Made by a program: the position numbers and the translations under genes
In this document: in pieces, positions 61,550 to 64,000 of the stretch
Numbering within the stretch: position 1 is the first letter of the stretch
Layout: every line of letters starts with the position of its first letter
From: Tsukamurella sp. TY48
GTDB taxonomy: Bacteria > Actinomycetota > Actinomycetes > Mycobacteriales > Mycobacteriaceae
Reading direction: 5' to 3'
DNA length: 64,000 bases
Assembly: GCF_019656655.1 (NCBI RefSeq)
Contig: NZ_BPMV01000002.1
Location: 868,001-932,000, forward strand
Notes under the pieces: generated by a model
What the model was told of the DNA's origin: nothing
Database searches by the model: none
The model's input: the letters and a program-made list of their open reading frames with translations, nothing else

Positions 61550-62143
61550 CTACTTGACGGAGCTCGCGCGGCTGACGACGTGATCGACGAAGCCGTAATC
61601 ACGGGCCTCCTCGGCGGTGAACCACTTGTCACGGTCCGCATCGGCCTCGATCTTCTCGATCGGCTGGCCGGTGAACTTCGCGTTGAGCCGGTTCATCTCG
61701 ACCTTGGTGTTGCGGAACAGCTCGGCCTGGATGGCGATATCGGCTGCGGTGCCGCCGATGCCGGCGGACGGCTGGTGCATCATGATGCGCGCGTGCGGCA
61801 GGGCGTAACGCTTGCCCTTCGAACCCGCGGCGAGCAGGAACTCACCCATCGAGGCGGCCATGCCCATCGCGTAGGTCGCGACGTCGCACTCCACGAACTC
61901 CATGGTGTCGAAGATCGCCATGCCGGCCGAGATGCTGCCGCCGGGCGAGTTGATGTAGAGGTTGATGTCCTTGGTGGGATCCTCCGCGGACAGCAGCAGC
62001 ATCTGCGCGCAGAGCTGGTTCGCGATGTCGTCGTTCACCTCGCTGCCGAGGAAGATGATCCGCGATTCCAGGAGGCGGCTGTACACCGAATCGTTGAGGT
62101 TCAGGCCGGCAATTCCGGACCGCATAATGGGGTTGGAGGTCAT
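61550..62143 (-). CDS. clpP1: ClpP1 protease subunit
   Basis: 197 residues from ATG 62143 (GGGAG 6 nt upstream). Triad: Ser in [15 protein letters not shown], His in [12 protein letters not shown], Asp in [26 protein letters not shown] is normal. A minus-strand TAGTGT (62176-62181) could be its -10. First gene of clpP1-clpP2. Confidence 0.96.
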   Translation of the reverse strand: MTSNPIMRSGIAGLNLNDSVYSRLLESRIIFLGSEVNDDIANQLCAQMLLLSAEDPTKDINLYINSPGGSISAGMAIFDTMEFVECDVATYAMGMAASMGEFLLAAGSKGKRYALPHARIMMHQPSAGIGGTAADIAIQAELFRNTKVEMNRLNAKFTGQPIEKIEADADRDKWFTAEEARDYGFVDHVVSRASSVK

Positions 62144-62175
62144 CCGCTGCTCCCTACCTTTCTTTGCTGACATCG

Positions 62176-62181
62176 ACACTA
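62176..62181 (-). promoter_or_regulatory. Candidate clpP1 -10 (TAGTGT)
   Basis: TAGTGT in the sequence GTTAGTGTCGA, which resembles GTTAGCGTCGA before ectA. It would give a leader of about 26 nt. I found no clear CGCY-N3-RGCG ClgR site here. Confidence 0.35.
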
Positions 62182-62237
62182 ACGAACGCACACCCTCGAA
62201 CCGTCCCCCGGCACGCTCGGGTCCGCTGAGGGCAGAA

Positions 62238-62269
62238 ACGCCCCGCAGCCGGTATCGACTGCGGGGCGT
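62238..62269 (-). terminator. tig terminator
   Basis: 11-bp stem (62238-62248 with 62259-62269), 10-nt loop, followed on the minus strand by TTTCT; 12 bp after the tig stop. Confidence 0.78.
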
Positions 62270-62281
62270 CTGATCAAGCGA

Positions 62282-63667
62282 TTACTTCTCGTCGGCCTCG
62301 GTGGCCTCGGACTCGGCGGCGTCGGCCTCGGGAGCCTCGTCGGCGTCCTCACGGTCGAACAGGGCCTTGGTGTCCACGGGGTTGCCGTCGGCGTCGACGA
62401 CCTTCACCTCGAGCACCACGTCGGCCAGGCCCTTGCCGCGGCGGACCTCCTGGAACAGGGCGGGCAGCTGCCCGGCCTGCTGGATCTGCTGGATGAACTC
62501 CTGCGGCTGCATGCCGTAGCGCTGCGACTGGAACAGAATGTGCTCCTGCAGCTCCTGCTGATCGACCTGCACGTCCTGGGCGTCGGCGATGGCGTCGAGC
62601 AGCAGCTGCACCTTGACCTGCTTCTCGGCGGACTCCTGCGCCTGCTGCTCGAACTCCTCGCGGCTGGTGCCCTGCGCCTTGAGGGCGGTCTCGAGGAGCT
62701 CCTCGTTGTGGCCCACCTGGTGCAGCACATCGTGCACGTTGGCATCGGCCTGCTGCTTGACCACGCTCTCGGGGAGCGGGATCTCGGTGGCCTCGATCAG
62801 CTTCTCCAGCACGGCGTCGCGGATGTCCGCGGCCTGGCTCAGACGCTTGTTCTGCTCGACCCGGCCGCGCAGGTCCTCGCGCAGCTCGTCGACGGTGTCG
62901 AACTCGCTGGCCAGCTGGGCGAAGTCGTCGTCCAGCTCGGGCAGCTCGCGCTCCTTGACGGAGTCGACGGTGACGGTCACGTCGGCCTCCTGGCCGGCGA
63001 ACTCACCGGCCACGAGGTTGGTCTTGAACTCCTTGGACTCGCCCGACTTCAGGCCGATGATGGCCTCGTCGAGGCCGTCGATCAGGTTGCCCGAACCGAC
63101 CTCGTGGGACAGGCCGGAGGTCTTGGCGTCCTCGACGTCCTTGCCGTCGACGGTGGCCGACAGGTCGATGGTGACGAAGTCGCCGTCCTGGACGGGGCGG
63201 TCGACGCCCTTGAGGGTGCCGAAGCGGGCGCGCAGGCCCTCGATCTGCTCCTCGACGTCGGCATCGGTGACCTCGAGGCTGGGGACCTCGACCTCGATGT
63301 CGGAGTACGCCGGCAGGGTGACGTCCGGGCGGACGTCGACCTCGGCGGTGAAGGCCAGGGCCTCGCCGTACTCGAGCTTCTCGATGTCGATCTCGGGCTG
63401 GCCGAGCGCCTTGACGTCGGCCTCCACGACCGCCTGGCTGTACTTGCCGGGCAGCGCGTCGTTGATCACCTGAGAGAGCACGGCGTCGCGACCCACGCGC
63501 GCCTCGATCAGCTTCGCGGGGGCCTTGCCCTTGCGGAAGCCGGGGATGTTCACCTGCTGGGCGAGGGCCTCGTAGGCGCGCTCGAAGTCGGGCTCGAGCT
63601 CGTCGAAGGGAACCTCGACGCTCAGGCGGACGCGAGTCGGGCTCAGCTGCTCGACGGTGCTCTTCAC
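62282..63667 (-). CDS. tig: Trigger factor
   Basis: 461 residues. Ribosome-bound chaperone and prolyl isomerase. Ribosome-binding signature [18 protein letters not shown] near residue 44, PPIase domain (about 160-245: [17 protein letters not shown]), then the helical chaperone domain and an acidic tail rich in Glu and Ala. The leader carries an imperfect 10-bp hairpin (63693-63720) and AGGCCC-CGTC-GGGCCT (63733-63748). Divergent from the DUF1304 gene. Confidence 0.97.
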   Translation of the reverse strand: MKSTVEQLSPTRVRLSVEVPFDELEPDFERAYEALAQQVNIPGFRKGKAPAKLIEARVGRDAVLSQVINDALPGKYSQAVVEADVKALGQPEIDIEKLEYGEALAFTAEVDVRPDVTLPAYSDIEVEVPSLEVTDADVEEQIEGLRARFGTLKGVDRPVQDGDFVTIDLSATVDGKDVEDAKTSGLSHEVGSGNLIDGLDEAIIGLKSGESKEFKTNLVAGEFAGQEADVTVTVDSVKERELPELDDDFAQLASEFDTVDELREDLRGRVEQNKRLSQAADIRDAVLEKLIEATEIPLPESVVKQQADANVHDVLHQVGHNEELLETALKAQGTSREEFEQQAQESAEKQVKVQLLLDAIADAQDVQVDQQELQEHILFQSQRYGMQPQEFIQQIQQAGQLPALFQEVRRGKGLADVVLEVKVVDADGNPVDTKALFDREDADEAPEADAAESEATEADEK

Positions 63668-63838
63668 TCGTTCTCCTCGGGTTGGTATCGGCAGGAAGCC
63701 GCGATGATGTGCGGTTTCCTGCGGGCAGCACGAGGCCCCGTCGGGCCTACGGCACTCGGACCAGGGTACTCGACGATGCCGCGTCGTCTCAGGGCGGGCG
63801 GGGACCGCGGATCACGCACGATCGGTCATGATGATCCG

Positions 63839-64000
63839 ATGATCGTCGTGGGACTCGCCCTCGCCGCCGTCGCGGCCCTGGTGCACTGCTTCATCTTCTA
63901 CCTGGAGTCCATCGCGTGGACCTCTCCCCGCGCCCGCGCAGCGTTCGGCACCACCGAGGAGACCGCGGAGATCACCCGCCCACTCGCTCTCAATCAGGGC
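63839..64000 (+). CDS. DUF1304 membrane protein, 5' part only
   Basis: 54 codons are visible before the window ends. MIVVGLALAAVAALVHCFIF is a first membrane helix, followed by YLESIAWTSPRARAAFG, the DUF1304 signature (L-E-x3-W-x3-R-x3-FG), then LALNQG. Small four-helix membrane protein of unknown function. Confidence 0.8.
   Translation, partial: MIVVGLALAAVAALVHCFIFYLESIAWTSPRARAAFGTTEETAEITRPLALNQG

Noticed and set aside
62144-62281. ClgR site upstream of clpP1
   Set aside because: Searched by eye for CGCY-N3-RGCG; the closest GC-rich stretch has the wrong spacing.
63668-63838. tRNA or small RNA gene upstream of tig
   Set aside because: The gap holds two short hairpins only; no cloverleaf or CCA-type 3' end.
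1-64000. tRNA, rRNA, CRISPR, transposase, integrase, attachment sites
   Set aside because: I looked in the gaps and at gene products and found nothing with the needed structure or motifs.

Overview
The window is high-GC actinobacterial chromosome, most like a mycolic-acid-containing genus of the Mycobacteriales; Tsukamurella or a close relative would fit, but that is inference. Clues are the SepIVA homologue beside rnc-mutM, a DUF4233 gene directly after folC, the paired clpP1-clpP2 with clpX and tig, and the order valS-folC-DUF4233-ndk-rne-rplU-rpmA-obg-proB, which matches Mycobacterium tuberculosis as I know it. Start codons are often GTG, many genes overlap by 4 bp (GTGA or ATGA), and several transcripts look leaderless. 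I saw no rRNA, tRNA, CRISPR array, insertion sequence or phage gene.

Region 1 (1-13956, all minus) is an accessory surface-polysaccharide cluster: beta-helix Tat lipoprotein (cut by the window edge), double-domain hydrolase, Wzz-like protein, Wzy-like polymerase, Wzx-like flippase and four glycosyltransferases. It also carries a carrier protein, a free-standing NRPS-type condensation protein with a vestigial adenylation C-subdomain, and a seryl-tRNA-synthetase-like amino acid:[carrier protein] ligase. Together these suggest that an activated amino acid is loaded on the carrier and transferred to the glycan or its lipid-linked precursor. This is the most interesting system here.

Region 2 (13967-16432, minus) is a DUF350 / glutathionylspermidine-synthase-like ATP-grasp / YgiB-like trio. 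Region 3 (16436-23378) is mostly housekeeping: acyP, OsmC-like, DUF1648, mutM, rnc, YceD-like DUF177, sepIVA, coaD, rsmD, then an MFS transporter. In M. tuberculosis smc follows acyP; here the trio and polysaccharide block stand in that place.

Region 4 (23586-39709) is mixed metabolism: PhoD phosphatase with a PHO-box-like site, an FMN monooxygenase, a VOC protein, ribokinase plus a Vgb-like propeller, ectABC with a perfect Crp/GlxR-type palindrome upstream, an amino-acid permease, a Ser/Thr kinase, two MFS transporters, a sirtuin and a GH3 glucosidase.

Region 5 (39771-42467) holds a ClgR/PopR-like regulator ending in Ala-Ala, convergent with a second clpP pair in which one subunit has Ala in place of the catalytic Ser, followed by an AurF-like diiron oxygenase. 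Region 6 (42557-64000) is conserved core: proB, obg, rpmA, rplU, rne, ndk, DUF4233, folC, valS, a zinc peptidase, a DUF2207 protein, an ABC-F ATPase, clpX, clpP2, clpP1, tig, and the start of a DUF1304 gene. The window therefore carries four ClpP subunits.
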